Source of the DNA: Paractinoplanes durhamensis
GTDB taxonomy: Bacteria; Actinomycetota; Actinomycetes; Mycobacteriales; Micromonosporaceae
Assembly: GCF_016862175.1 (NCBI RefSeq)
Contig: NZ_BOML01000013.1
Location: 62,001 to 126,000 of the forward strand
Length of the DNA stretch: 64,000 nucleotides
Direction: 5' to 3'
Under the pieces are notes generated by a model. The model had not been told where the DNA came from. It ran no database searches and saw nothing but the letters and a program-made list of their open reading frames with translations. The position numbers were made by a program, and so were the translations under genes. Of the stretch, positions 17,360-26,109 are shown one piece after another; position 1 is the first letter of the stretch, and every line of letters begins with the position of its first letter.

Positions 17360-17387
17360 GCGCCCGGCGGGGGACCCCGCCGGGCGC
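17360..17387 (+). terminator. Strong GC hairpin after acyl-CoA ligase
   Basis: A 13-bp perfect stem (17360-17372 with 17375-17387, arm GCGCCCGGCGGGG) with a 2-3-base loop lies 16 bases after the ligase stop. There is no T run, as in many actinomycete hairpin terminators. It should insulate the ligase from the signalling operon that starts about 100 bp later. Confidence 0.75.
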
Positions 17388-17486
17388 TCACCGTAACTAG
17401 ACTCGGCGACCTCGGAAGCAGCCGATGATCACTTGCACGGATACCGCACAGTAGGACGGGCAGCCGCCCGGCCCGACGGAGGAAGC

Positions 17487-18788
17487 TTGAGCACAGCCTT
17501 GGTGGCCCGGCCCGCGCCGGGTGAGCAGGTCACAACGGGGGAAGGCAGCGCCTTCCAGCGGCTGAGGAGTCTGCGGCGCACGACGCCCGGGCGGCTTCAG
17601 CTGATCCTGGCCGCCCTGGTCGCGGCCGGCCTGCTCGCCGGCCTCGTCGCCGGGCTGACCGCCGCCTCCGCCCGCTCCGGCACCGCCGACCTCGGCGACC
17701 GCGCTCAACCGCTGCTGGTGCAGGCCGAGGCGATCTATTCCGGTCTGGCCGACGCCGACACCACCGCCGCCCAGGCGTTCCTGGCCGGCGGCCTGGAGCC
17801 GGCCGCCCTCACCGACCGCTACAACACCCGGCTGACCCAGGCCACCACCGCGCTCGCCGAGGCGGCCCGGCTCACCCCGGCCGGCAGCGAGGCGGCCGCG
17901 TCGGTCGAGGCGCTGTCCAACGGCGTGGCCCGCTACACGGCGCTGGTCGCCACCGCCCGGGCCGACAACCGCCAGGGCCTGCCGGTCGGGTCGTCCTACC
18001 TGTCGTCGGCGTCCACGCTCAACCGGGAGACGCTGCTCCCGGAGGCGAAGAAGCTGTTCGACATGGCCCAGCAGGAGGTCGAGGACGGCTACCGCAGCGC
18101 CGCGAGTAGCTGGTGGGTCACCGTCGCCGGGCTCGCCATCCTGCTGCTGCTCGGCGCGCTGCTGCTGGCCCAGCGCTACCTGAGCCGGCACACCCACCGC
18201 ACCTTCAACGTCCCGCTGCTGGCCGCCACGATCCTGACCGTGCTGCTCGGCCTGGGCACCGCGACGGTCTTCATCGGCCAGGGCCGGCACCTCGACCGGG
18301 CCGGCGACACCGGCTCCACCCCGGTCGCCGAGCTCGCCGACGCCCGCATCCTCGCCCTCGAGGAGCGCGGCGACGAGGCGCTCACGCTCGCCCTGCACGG
18401 CAGCAGCGACGAGCCGGAGAAACGCTGGCAGGAGAACAATCCGCTGCTGGCCGACGCGCTGACCAACGAATACCTGCCGAGCAGCACCGCGGCGAGCTAC
18501 ACCACCTACGCCGATGCCCACCAGAAGATCCGCGACCTCGACGAGAAGATCGGCGACTACGACGGCGCCGTCGCGCTGGCCATCGGCAAGGACACGACGG
18601 CCGCGTTCGAGCAGGTCACCACCGACATCGGCACCGCCCTCGACGAGCGTAAGGCGGCGTTCACCGACGAGATCGGGGCGGCCGGCAACGGGCTCGGCCT
18701 GCTCATGATCCTCGGCCCGCTCGCCGCCCTGGCCATCTGCGGGCTCGCGTTCGCCGGCATCCGGGCCCGTCTCGAGGAGTACCGCTGA
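17487..18788 (+). CDS. glnX: GlnX-like membrane protein with two extracytoplasmic helical domains
   Basis: The 433-residue protein has four membrane segments (about 38-60, 207-229, 240-263, 402-424) that frame two mostly helical extracytoplasmic domains, the layout of GlnX, the membrane partner that in mycobacteria links the GlnH amino-acid sensor to kinase PknG. It lacks catalytic motifs. The TTG start at 17487 follows GGAGGAAGC; the longer frame from 17433 has no ribosome site. It is the first gene of a tightly overlapping operon (TGATG junction with glnH). Assignment comes from topology and, mainly, from the conserved gene order with glnH and pknG. Confidence 0.83.
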   Translation: MSTALVARPAPGEQVTTGEGSAFQRLRSLRRTTPGRLQLILAALVAAGLLAGLVAGLTAASARSGTADLGDRAQPLLVQAEAIYSGLADADTTAAQAFLAGGLEPAALTDRYNTRLTQATTALAEAARLTPAGSEAAASVEALSNGVARYTALVATARADNRQGLPVGSSYLSSASTLNRETLLPEAKKLFDMAQQEVEDGYRSAASSWWVTVAGLAILLLLGALLLAQRYLSRHTHRTFNVPLLAATILTVLLGLGTATVFIGQGRHLDRAGDTGSTPVAELADARILALEERGDEALTLALHGSSDEPEKRWQENNPLLADALTNEYLPSSTAASYTTYADAHQKIRDLDEKIGDYDGAVALAIGKDTTAAFEQVTTDIGTALDERKAAFTDEIGAAGNGLGLLMILGPLAALAICGLAFAGIRARLEEYR

Positions 18789-19744
18789 TGATCCGTACCC
18801 TCGGGAAGCTCACCGCCGCCGCGTTGCTGCTCACCCTCGCCGCATGCAGCGGCGATGCGTCGCCGTTGCCGGTCGTCTCCGGCTCGCCGGTGCCCGACGC
18901 CACCTCCGCGGCCCCGGCCGACACATCCTGCAACCCGCGCGCCAGCCTCGCACCGGCCGGTGCGCTGCCGGCGCCGGGCAAGATGCCGGCCGGCAGCCTG
19001 ATGGCGCAGATCCAGAAGGCCGGCCGGCTCGTCCTCGGCACCAGCCAGGACACCCTGCTGTTCTCCTCGCGCAACCCGTTCACCGGCAAGGTCGAGGGCT
19101 TCGACGTGGACATGGGCCGGCAGATCGCCGAGGCCATCTTCGGCGATCCCGACAAACTGCAGATCAAAGTTATTGCGTACGACAAGCGGGTCAGCTCGGT
19201 CATGGACGGCACCGAGAACAACGGCGTCGACATCGTGGCCGACACCATGACCGCCAACTGCGCCCGGTGGAAGGACGTCAACTTCTCCACCATCTACTAC
19301 GAGGCCGGCCAGCGCGTTCTCGTGTCGAAGGACTCGAAGGCGACCAAGATCGAGGACCTCGGCGGCAAGAAGGTGTGCGCGGCCGCCGGCTCCACGTCGT
19401 ACGTCAATATCGGTCTGGTCAGCACCAAACCGATCGCCGTCGCGAAGCCGGCGTTCGGCGACTGCCTGGTGGCCTTCCAGCAGAACGAGGTCGAGGGCGT
19501 CTCCACCGACGACACGATCCTGGCCGGCATGGCCGCCCAGGACCCGTACGCGAAGGTGGTCGGCCCGAAGTTCACCCAGGAGCCGTACGGGATGGCGATG
19601 TCCAAGCAGCATCCCGAGTTCACCCGGTTCGTCAACGCGGTCCTCGAGAAGAACCGCGCAAACGGCACCTGGACGGCCACCTACAACAAGTGGCTGGGCT
19701 CGTTCGGCGCGGCGCCCAAGCCGCCGGCGGCGCAGTACCAATGA
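18788..19744 (+). CDS. glnH: GlnH-type amino-acid-binding lipoprotein
   Basis: The 318-residue lipoprotein has a signal peptide ending in the lipobox 'LAACSG' and a family 3 solute-binding fold ('RLVLGTSQDTLLFSSRNP', 'EGFDVDMGRQIAEAIFG', 'DIVADTMTANCARW'). In mycobacteria GlnH binds aspartate/glutamate and signals through GlnX to PknG rather than feeding a transporter; the absence of transporter genes here fits that role. Two Cys (in 'TANCARW' and 'FGDCLVAF') may stabilise the lobes. It overlaps glnX by one base and the following gene by four (ATGA). Confidence 0.9.
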   Translation: MIRTLGKLTAAALLLTLAACSGDASPLPVVSGSPVPDATSAAPADTSCNPRASLAPAGALPAPGKMPAGSLMAQIQKAGRLVLGTSQDTLLFSSRNPFTGKVEGFDVDMGRQIAEAIFGDPDKLQIKVIAYDKRVSSVMDGTENNGVDIVADTMTANCARWKDVNFSTIYYEAGQRVLVSKDSKATKIEDLGGKKVCAAAGSTSYVNIGLVSTKPIAVAKPAFGDCLVAFQQNEVEGVSTDDTILAGMAAQDPYAKVVGPKFTQEPYGMAMSKQHPEFTRFVNAVLEKNRANGTWTATYNKWLGSFGAAPKPPAAQYQ

Positions 19745-20925
19745 CCGACATCGCGCCGGCCGACGCCGAGCTGCTCCGCCTCGAGACCGCCCTGACCACG
19801 ATCGCCGCCAACCTGGTCGACCTCGACGACAACCCGGCCCGCAAAGACCTCGACAAGACGAAACTGAGCGGACAGACCGCCGCGAAGTGGGCCGATGCCA
19901 CCGACGCCCTGACCCAGCTGTGGGACGGGTACCGGATGCTCACCGAGCTCACCACCAGCGCGCGGCAGAAGCGCGACCAGCGCAGACTAAGCGACACCGA
20001 CCGGGCCGCGTTCGCCCATCAGGTGCTCGGGCGGTCGATCACGCTGTCCACCACGATCGTGCCGCTCGCCCAGCGCGGGCTGCTCGGCACCAGTCAGGTG
20101 CACAGCACCTGCTCCCCCGCCGAGCTGCTGTCGGCGATGGAGGCCGCATTCACGATCGCGGTCACCGTCGCCACCGAGGCCGGCGACGCCTGGCAGAAGC
20201 TGCTGCCGGCCGCCGCCGACGCGGCCGCGAGCATCGACACCGTGCGCGCGCTGACCCGGCAGGCGGGCGGTGCCACCGCCACCATCGACGCGGCCGACCG
20301 CCGGCTCGGTGCGTTCACCGCCCAGCTGGCCACCGACCCGCTCGGCGTCAACGGCGCCGACCTCGACGCGGTCCGCGCCCTGATCAGCCGGGCCGACGCC
20401 GAGCGCACCTCGGCCGCCGAGCTGCGGGAGGCCCTCACCCAGCGGCTCGCCGACGCCCGCGCCCTGGCCACCCAGCTCACCGAGGCGCAGCATGCGGCGG
20501 ACGCCGCGGCGCAGGCCGCCGCGGACCGCTTCCGGGAGCAGGACATTCTTTCCGTACGCGGGGCCGACCTGCGCCCCGACCTGGCGGCCATCGACGCGCT
20601 CGCCGCGGCCGGGCACTGGCCGCTGATCAGCCCGAAACTGGCCGACTGGGCGCGCCGCGCCCGGGAACGCCTGGCCGCGCTGCAGACCGCCGCCGCGCAC
20701 AACGCCGGCCTGCTCGGCACCCGCAACGAGCTGCGCGGGCGGCTCGACGCCTACCAGGCCAAGGCCCTGCGCCGGGGCCTCGGCGAAGATGCGGAGCTGA
20801 CCCCGCTGGCCACCGCGGCCCGGGAGAGGCTCTATACGGCACCATGTGATCTTGACGCGGCCCGCGTGGCCGTCAACGCCTACCAGGATGCGCTCACCGC
20901 CACGATCGCGAGGGAAGGCCGATGA
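19741..20925 (+). CDS. Alpha-helical/coiled-coil protein of the PknG operon, function unknown
   Basis: A 394-residue Ala/Leu/Arg/Asp-rich protein, predicted almost wholly helical, with long heptad-like stretches in residues 180-270 ('AERTSAAELREALTQRLADA', then a run of AADAAAQAA type). It has no signal peptide, membrane segment or known catalytic motif, so it should be cytosolic. ATGA overlaps on both sides tie it to glnH and pknG in equal amounts. It may be an adaptor between the membrane sensor and the kinase, but that is inference from position. Mycobacterial glnX-glnH-pknG loci lack a gene in this position. Confidence 0.8.
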   Translation: MTDIAPADAELLRLETALTTIAANLVDLDDNPARKDLDKTKLSGQTAAKWADATDALTQLWDGYRMLTELTTSARQKRDQRRLSDTDRAAFAHQVLGRSITLSTTIVPLAQRGLLGTSQVHSTCSPAELLSAMEAAFTIAVTVATEAGDAWQKLLPAAADAAASIDTVRALTRQAGGATATIDAADRRLGAFTAQLATDPLGVNGADLDAVRALISRADAERTSAAELREALTQRLADARALATQLTEAQHAADAAAQAAADRFREQDILSVRGADLRPDLAAIDALAAAGHWPLISPKLADWARRARERLAALQTAAAHNAGLLGTRNELRGRLDAYQAKALRRGLGEDAELTPLATAARERLYTAPCDLDAARVAVNAYQDALTATIAREGR

Positions 20926-23096
20926 AGTGCGAACGTGACTGTCCCGGCACCATCGAGGACGGCTACTGCGACACATGCGGGATGGCGCCGGTGGCCGGCG
21001 CCAAGCCGGTCACCACGCCCCAGCAACGCTCGGGGGCGACCACTCCGTCATCACGGACGGCGGCGCTGTCCACCCGTACCGGCGGAAGCGGCCGGACCGG
21101 CAGCTCCCGCACCGGATCCCGGCGCCGCCGCTTCGGCGGCGGTCTCGTCGACGTCGTGCCGATCGTGCACGCCGACCCGGCCACCGCCGTGATGGCCAAG
21201 GCCGAGGTGCCCGAGGACAAGCGCTACTGCGCCAAGTGCGGCAACCCGGTCGGCCGGTCCCGCGGCGACCGCGAGGGGCGCGCCTCCGGCTTCTGCCCGT
21301 CCTGCGGCGAGCAGTTCAACTTCACCCCGAAGCTACTCAAGGGCGAGCTGGTCGGCGGGCAGTATGAAGTGGTCGGCGCGCTCGCGCACGGCGGTCTCGG
21401 CTGGATCTACCTGGCCGTCGACAAGAACGTCTCGGATCGCTGGGTGGTGCTCAAGGGCCTGCTCAACTCCGGCGACGAGGACGCCCTGGCCGCCGCGGTG
21501 GCCGAGCGGCGCTTCCTGGCCGAGGTCGAACACCCGAACATCGTCAAGATCTACAACTTCGTCGAGCACGAGGGCGCCGGCTACATCGTCATGGAGTATG
21601 TCGGCGGCCAGTCGCTCAAGGACATGCTCAAGAAGCGGCGACCCGAACCGCTCCCGGTCGACCAGGCCCTGGCGTTCGTCCTGGAGATCATGCCGGCGTT
21701 CGGCTACCTGCACGACCGTGGCCTGATCTTCTGCGACTTCAAACCGGACAACGTGATCCAGTCCGGCGACCAGATGAAGCTGATCGACCTCGGCGGCGTC
21801 GTGCACATCGACGACCTGGACGCGGCGCTCTACGGCACGGTCGGCTACCAGGCGCCGGAGATGGCCACCGAGGGCCCTTCGATCGCCTCCGACCTGTTCA
21901 CCATCGGCCGCACCCTGGCCGTGCTCACCACCGACTTCCGCGGCTACCAGACCACCTACAAGGACAGCCTGCCGGACCGCGGCGAGTTCGAGGTCTACCG
22001 CACGTACGAGTCGTTCTACCGGCTCTTGCAGCGGGCCACCATGCTCAACTCGGCCGACCGGTTCATCGACGCCGGCGAGATGACCGACCAGATGCTCGGC
22101 GTCCTGCGCCAGGTGCTGGCCACCGACGGCGACCCGCGGCCGGCCACCTCCCGGCTGTTCACCGGCGAGCTGCGCACCGACCTGAAGGCCGACCTGCCCC
22201 GCTGGCAGGATCTGCCCACCCCGATGATCGACCTGACCGACCCGTCGGCGGCGTTCCTGGCCTCGGTCACCGTCACCGACCCGGCCGAGGTCCTCGCCCT
22301 GCTGGCGAACGCGCCCGAGGAGACCGTCGAGGTCCGGCTGCGGGCGTTGCGCGCGCACATCGACCTCGGGGTCCGGGAGAACGACTTCCGGCCGGCCGTC
22401 GAAGCCCGCGACGCGCTGCTCGGCACCGACGGCGCGGACTGGCGGATCGCCTGGTACGACGGGCTCCTCTCGCTGGCAACAGAACGATTTGAGTACGCCC
22501 GTCAGCAGTTCGACGCGGTCTACTCGGCGCTGCCCGGCGAACTCGCGCCGCAGCTCGCCCTCGGCCTCACCCTCGAACTCGCGGGTGATCCGGGCGCGGC
22601 CGGCTACTACGACGTGGTCAGCCGCACCGACCCGGCGTACACCACGGCGGCGGCCGGGCTGGCCCGCTGCCGCCTCGGCGCCGGCGACCGCAGCGGCGCC
22701 GTCGAGGCGTACAACCGGGTGCCCGGCACCTCGTCGGCCTACCGCAGCTCGCAGGTCGGCGCGGTCCGTGCGCTGGTCCGGGCGCACCCGTCGGCCGCCG
22801 CCGACGTCACCTCGCTGGCCGCCGCGGCCGCGCTCATCGAACGTCTGGAGATCGAGGCCGCCCAGCTCGCCGCTCTGCGCGCCGAGTTGCTCGAACAGGC
22901 CCTGCAGACGGTGACCGGCGGCCGCGCGCTGCCGGCCGCCGTGCTCGGCGCGACCCGCAGCGGCGAGGTCCGCGAACGGGACGTCCGCTTCGCCCTGGAG
23001 AACGCCTACCGCGAGATGGCCCGGGCCGCCCATGGACCGGAACGGATCCGCCTGGTCGATCTCGCCAACGCGTCCCGCCCCCGGACGCGCACGTAA
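20922..23096 (+). CDS. pknG: PknG-type soluble Ser/Thr protein kinase with zinc-ribbon, rubredoxin-like, kinase and TPR domains
   Basis: The 724-residue protein is collinear with PknG. Residues 3-19 form an extra zinc ribbon (Cys3, Cys7, Cys16, Cys19), 30-70 are Ser/Thr/Arg-rich, 103-128 are the rubredoxin-like metal site (Cys103, 106, 125, 128), and about 147-400 are the kinase with Lys178, the PknG-style catalytic loop 'CDFKPDN' (Asp272, no HRD Arg) and 'DLGG' in place of DFG. The C-terminal part is TPR-like. Mycobacterial PknG controls 2-oxoglutarate metabolism through the FHA protein GarA in response to GlnH/GlnX. The last gene of this operon is also an FHA protein. Confidence 0.95.
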   Translation: MKCERDCPGTIEDGYCDTCGMAPVAGAKPVTTPQQRSGATTPSSRTAALSTRTGGSGRTGSSRTGSRRRRFGGGLVDVVPIVHADPATAVMAKAEVPEDKRYCAKCGNPVGRSRGDREGRASGFCPSCGEQFNFTPKLLKGELVGGQYEVVGALAHGGLGWIYLAVDKNVSDRWVVLKGLLNSGDEDALAAAVAERRFLAEVEHPNIVKIYNFVEHEGAGYIVMEYVGGQSLKDMLKKRRPEPLPVDQALAFVLEIMPAFGYLHDRGLIFCDFKPDNVIQSGDQMKLIDLGGVVHIDDLDAALYGTVGYQAPEMATEGPSIASDLFTIGRTLAVLTTDFRGYQTTYKDSLPDRGEFEVYRTYESFYRLLQRATMLNSADRFIDAGEMTDQMLGVLRQVLATDGDPRPATSRLFTGELRTDLKADLPRWQDLPTPMIDLTDPSAAFLASVTVTDPAEVLALLANAPEETVEVRLRALRAHIDLGVRENDFRPAVEARDALLGTDGADWRIAWYDGLLSLATERFEYARQQFDAVYSALPGELAPQLALGLTLELAGDPGAAGYYDVVSRTDPAYTTAAAGLARCRLGAGDRSGAVEAYNRVPGTSSAYRSSQVGAVRALVRAHPSAAADVTSLAAAAALIERLEIEAAQLAALRAELLEQALQTVTGGRALPAAVLGATRSGEVRERDVRFALENAYREMARAAHGPERIRLVDLANASRPRTRT

Positions 23097-23111
23097 CCGA
23101 AACGAGGCACG

Positions 23112-24128
23112 ATGACGATGACCGACTGCGCCTCGTGCGCCGACGAACGGGCCGCCGGCGCGGCGTTCTGCGAGGCGTGCGGGCGTTCCCTGATCGAGGC
23201 GACCCCCGGCGTGCCGCTGGAGCAGCCCTTCAGCGAACCTCCGCTGGCCGCCAAGCCGCCCTGCCCCAACTGCGGCGTGCCCGGGGGTGTCGGCACCGAC
23301 GGCTACTGCGAGCACTGCGGGATGCTGGCCGGCCGCAGCCGTGACCACCTGGAGGCCGACTCGGCGGAGATCGCCGCCGCGGTCACCGACCGGGGCCGGC
23401 GGCACCACCGCAACGAGGACGCCATGTGGCTGGCCGTCCGCGGCACCGACGTCGACGTGGTCGTCTGCGACGGCGTCTCGGCGTCGTTCGACCCGGACGT
23501 CGCCTCCGAGGTCGCCGCGAACACGGCCGGCGCCGCCCTCGGCAAGTCGCCGGACGTGTCGGCGGCCATCCTCGACGCCAAGGCCGCGGTCGCCGAACTG
23601 GCCGGCGTCGGCGACCCGCGCCGGGCCGCCTCCAACCCGGCCTGCACGATCGTCGCCGCCACCATCCGCGGCGTCGAGATCAACATCGGCTGGGTGGGCG
23701 ACAGCCGCGCCTACTGGCTGCCCGCCGACGGGCCGGCCGAGCAGCTCACCGAGGACGACTCGTGGGCCACCCACGCGATCGCGATGGGCGCCGACCCGGC
23801 CGCCGCGATGCGCGACCCGAAGGCGCACGCGATCACCGCGTGGCTCGGCGCCGACGCCGGCCCGGTCGCGCCGCGCACCGGCGCGTTCACCGTGATCGGC
23901 CCCGGCCACCTGATCCTGTGCAGCGACGGCCTGTGGAACTACCTGCCCGATCCGGCCGAACTCGGGGCGGTGGTGCGGGACCAGTTGCACAAGGGCGGCA
24001 CTCTGATCGATGCCGCCCGCGGTCTGACCGACTACGCCAACGCCGCCGGCGGCGCCGACAACATCACCGTCGCGCTCGTGCCCGTCAGCAACATCGCGCT
24101 CGCGCCCGTCAGCAACATCAAGGAGTAG
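23112..24128 (+). CDS. PP2C-family Ser/Thr phosphatase with N-terminal zinc ribbons
   Basis: The 338-residue protein starts with two Cys-rich ribbons (Cys6, 9, 20, 23 and 'CPNCGVPG'...'GYCEHCG' at about 56-78), the second nearly identical in layout to the PknG N-terminus. The PP2C domain follows with 'RHHRNEDAMWLAV', 'VVCDGVSASFD', 'GWVGDSRAYWL', 'LILCSDGLWNYL' and 'GGADNITVALV', giving the Asp metal ligands. It lacks the usual DGxGG glycine pair. It probably reverses phosphorylation by PknG. A 24-bp tandem duplication at the 3' end repeats 'LAPVSNI'. It starts 16 bp after pknG. Confidence 0.92.
   Translation: MTMTDCASCADERAAGAAFCEACGRSLIEATPGVPLEQPFSEPPLAAKPPCPNCGVPGGVGTDGYCEHCGMLAGRSRDHLEADSAEIAAAVTDRGRRHHRNEDAMWLAVRGTDVDVVVCDGVSASFDPDVASEVAANTAGAALGKSPDVSAAILDAKAAVAELAGVGDPRRAASNPACTIVAATIRGVEINIGWVGDSRAYWLPADGPAEQLTEDDSWATHAIAMGADPAAAMRDPKAHAITAWLGADAGPVAPRTGAFTVIGPGHLILCSDGLWNYLPDPAELGAVVRDQLHKGGTLIDAARGLTDYANAAGGADNITVALVPVSNIALAPVSNIKE
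24071..24118 (+). repeat. 24-bp tandem duplication at the 3' end of the PP2C gene
   Basis: Two adjacent 24-base units (24071-24094 and 24095-24118) differ at one position and encode 'VALVPVSNI' then 'ALAPVSNI', extending the phosphatase tail by eight residues just before its stop. Probably a recent slippage duplication that keeps the frame. Confidence 0.8.
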
Positions 24129-24130
24129 GA

Positions 24131-25396
24131 ATGCCGTACACCGCCGAGGCCTTCCAGAACGAATTCCTCGCGCTGGGCGCGTCCGAGGTCAACGCCATCG
24201 TCACGGTCACCTCGTCCGGCGCCGAGGGCGGCCGCCGCACCGCCGGCGCCACCGAGATCATCATCGTGGACGCCTCCGGTTCGATGCAGGCCGAGGGCCG
24301 GATCAGCGCCGCCCGGCAGGCCGCCAAGACGGCGGTGGAATGCATCGACGACGGCGTCAACTTCGCCATCATCGCCGGCGTCAGCACCGCCCAGCAGCTG
24401 TTCCCGGCCCCCGGCCAGCTCGCCGTCTCCTCCCCGCAGACCCGCGCCGACGCGATCCGCTCGATCGACCGGCTGCAGGCCAGCGGCGGCACCGCGATGG
24501 GCGCCTGGCTGCTGCTCGCCGCCCAGCTGTTCGCCCTGCGCCCCGGCGACATCGCGCACGCCATCCTGCTCACCGACGGCGACAACGGCGAGCGGGTCGG
24601 CTACCTGGAGCAGGTCCTCGCCTCGATCGCCGGCAAGTTCGCCTGCGACTGCCGCGGCGTCGGCGTCAACTGGAAGGTCTCCGAACTCCGCAAGATCGCC
24701 GAGGCGATGCTCGGCACCGTCGACATCGTCGCCAAGCCGGCCGACCTGGCCGCCGCGTTCGAGCAGATGATGACCAAGGCGATGGGCAAGACCAGCGCCG
24801 ACGTGCAACTGAAGATCTGGACCCCGGTCAACTCGACGGTCCGCTTCGTCAAGCAGGTCGAGCCGGAGGTGATGGACCTGACCGGCAAGCGCGTCGAGGA
24901 CGGCCCGCGCGCCGCCCGCTACCCGCTCGGCTCGTGGGGCGCCGAGAGCCGCGACTACCACGTCTGCATCGACGTGACCGCGGGCGCGGCCGGCGACGAG
25001 ATGCTCGCCGCGCGGGTGTCGGTGGTCGAGGGCGACACGGTGCACTCGCAGGCCCTGGTCCGGGCGGTCTGGACCGAGGACACGGCGCTGTCGACCCGGA
25101 TCAACCGCCAGGTCGCGCACTACACCGGCCAGGCCGAGCTGGCCGAGACGATCCAGGCCGGCATCGAGGCCCGCAAGGCCGGCGACGACCGCACCGCCAC
25201 CATCAAGTTCGGCCGGGCCGCCCAGCTGGCCCACGCCAGCGGCAACAAGGCGACCGAGGAGCTGCTGGCCACCGTGGTCGACATCGAGGACGCGGCGACC
25301 GGCACGGTCCGGCTGCGGCGCAAGGTCGAGGCGGCCGACGAGATGGCCCTGGACACCCGCTCGACGAAGACGGTCCGGGTCGGGCGAGGCCAGTGA
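24131..25396 (+). CDS. von Willebrand factor A (vWA) domain protein with intact MIDAS
   Basis: The 421-residue cytosolic protein has a vWA domain with a complete metal-binding site: Asp47-x-Ser49-x-Ser51, Thr121 and Asp149 ('LLTDGDNG'). Residues 230-330 form a beta-rich domain and 325-400 a helical, TPR-like end. vWA proteins assemble complexes through the metal ion, so it may scaffold the kinase, phosphatase and FHA protein encoded next to it. The ATG at 24131 follows GGAGTAGGA; the longer frame reads through the PP2C gene. It overlaps the FHA gene by four bases. Confidence 0.9.
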   Translation: MPYTAEAFQNEFLALGASEVNAIVTVTSSGAEGGRRTAGATEIIIVDASGSMQAEGRISAARQAAKTAVECIDDGVNFAIIAGVSTAQQLFPAPGQLAVSSPQTRADAIRSIDRLQASGGTAMGAWLLLAAQLFALRPGDIAHAILLTDGDNGERVGYLEQVLASIAGKFACDCRGVGVNWKVSELRKIAEAMLGTVDIVAKPADLAAAFEQMMTKAMGKTSADVQLKIWTPVNSTVRFVKQVEPEVMDLTGKRVEDGPRAARYPLGSWGAESRDYHVCIDVTAGAAGDEMLAARVSVVEGDTVHSQALVRAVWTEDTALSTRINRQVAHYTGQAELAETIQAGIEARKAGDDRTATIKFGRAAQLAHASGNKATEELLATVVDIEDAATGTVRLRRKVEAADEMALDTRSTKTVRVGRGQ

Positions 25397-26073
25397 CCAC
25401 ATACGCCTGCCCGAAGGGCCACGCGTCCACCACCGACGACTTCTGCGACGAGTGCGGCGCCAAGATCGGCGGCGCCGCCCCGGCCGCGGCCGCCTCCGGT
25501 GCGGTCGCCTCTCCGTCTCCGGCCGCCACCCCGGCCGCCACCCCCGCGGCCACCGGCACCCCGTGCCCGCACTGCGGGGCGCCGCGGGCGGGCGGGTCGC
25601 GGTTCTGCGAGGACTGCGGCTACGACCACAGCACCGGCAAGATCCCGGTGCTGACCACGCCGCCGCCGGTGACCGCGCCGGCGGCCGGCCGGTGGACCGC
25701 CACCGTCGCCGCCGACCGCAAGTATTTCGAGGAGAACGCGATCGAGGGCGTCGAGTTCCCGGCCGACGCCCGGTCCCGCCAGGTCGACCTGCCGGCCCCA
25801 CAGGTCCGGATCGGCCGCCGCAGCAGCTCGAAGGGCACCAACCCGGAGATCGACCTGGCCGACTCCGACCCCGGCGTCTCGCACAGCCACGCCCTGCTGA
25901 CGCTGAGCGTGGACGGCCTGTGGCTGGTCTCCGACCTGGGCTCGACCAACGGCACGTGGGTGGGTGCGGAGCAGCAGCCGCTGTCGGCCGGCCAGACCCG
26001 CCAGCTGAAGGACGGCGACGAGGTCCACGTAGGCGCCTGGACGACCATCACCCTGCACGCCCCCACCGCCTGA
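25393..26073 (+). CDS. FHA-domain protein with two zinc ribbons
   Basis: The 226-residue protein begins with a zinc ribbon (Cys6, 18, 21 with His10 as possible fourth ligand), an Ala/Pro linker and a second ribbon (Cys58, 61, 72, 75). The C-terminal FHA domain (about 137-222) shows 'RIGRRSSS', 'GVSHSHALL' and 'DLGSTNGTWVG', i.e. the Arg, Ser-His and Asn that read phosphothreonine peptides. As the last gene of the pknG operon it is the likely phospho-reader, analogous to GarA, though it lacks GarA's N-terminal phosphosite motif. The GTG start overlaps the vWA stop. Confidence 0.92.
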   Translation: MTTYACPKGHASTTDDFCDECGAKIGGAAPAAAASGAVASPSPAATPAATPAATGTPCPHCGAPRAGGSRFCEDCGYDHSTGKIPVLTTPPPVTAPAAGRWTATVAADRKYFEENAIEGVEFPADARSRQVDLPAPQVRIGRRSSSKGTNPEIDLADSDPGVSHSHALLTLSVDGLWLVSDLGSTNGTWVGAEQQPLSAGQTRQLKDGDEVHVGAWTTITLHAPTA

Positions 26074-26109
26074 CATCTCGGCAAAGCGCGGCGTCGGCGT
26101 GGCGTGAGG

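Noticed and set aside
21333..23990. 885-codon open frame antisense to pknG and the PP2C gene
   Set aside because: Long shadow frame caused by high third-position GC on the opposite strand; composition is Gly/Arg/Val/Asp-rich without motifs, while the plus strand encodes recognised domains throughout.
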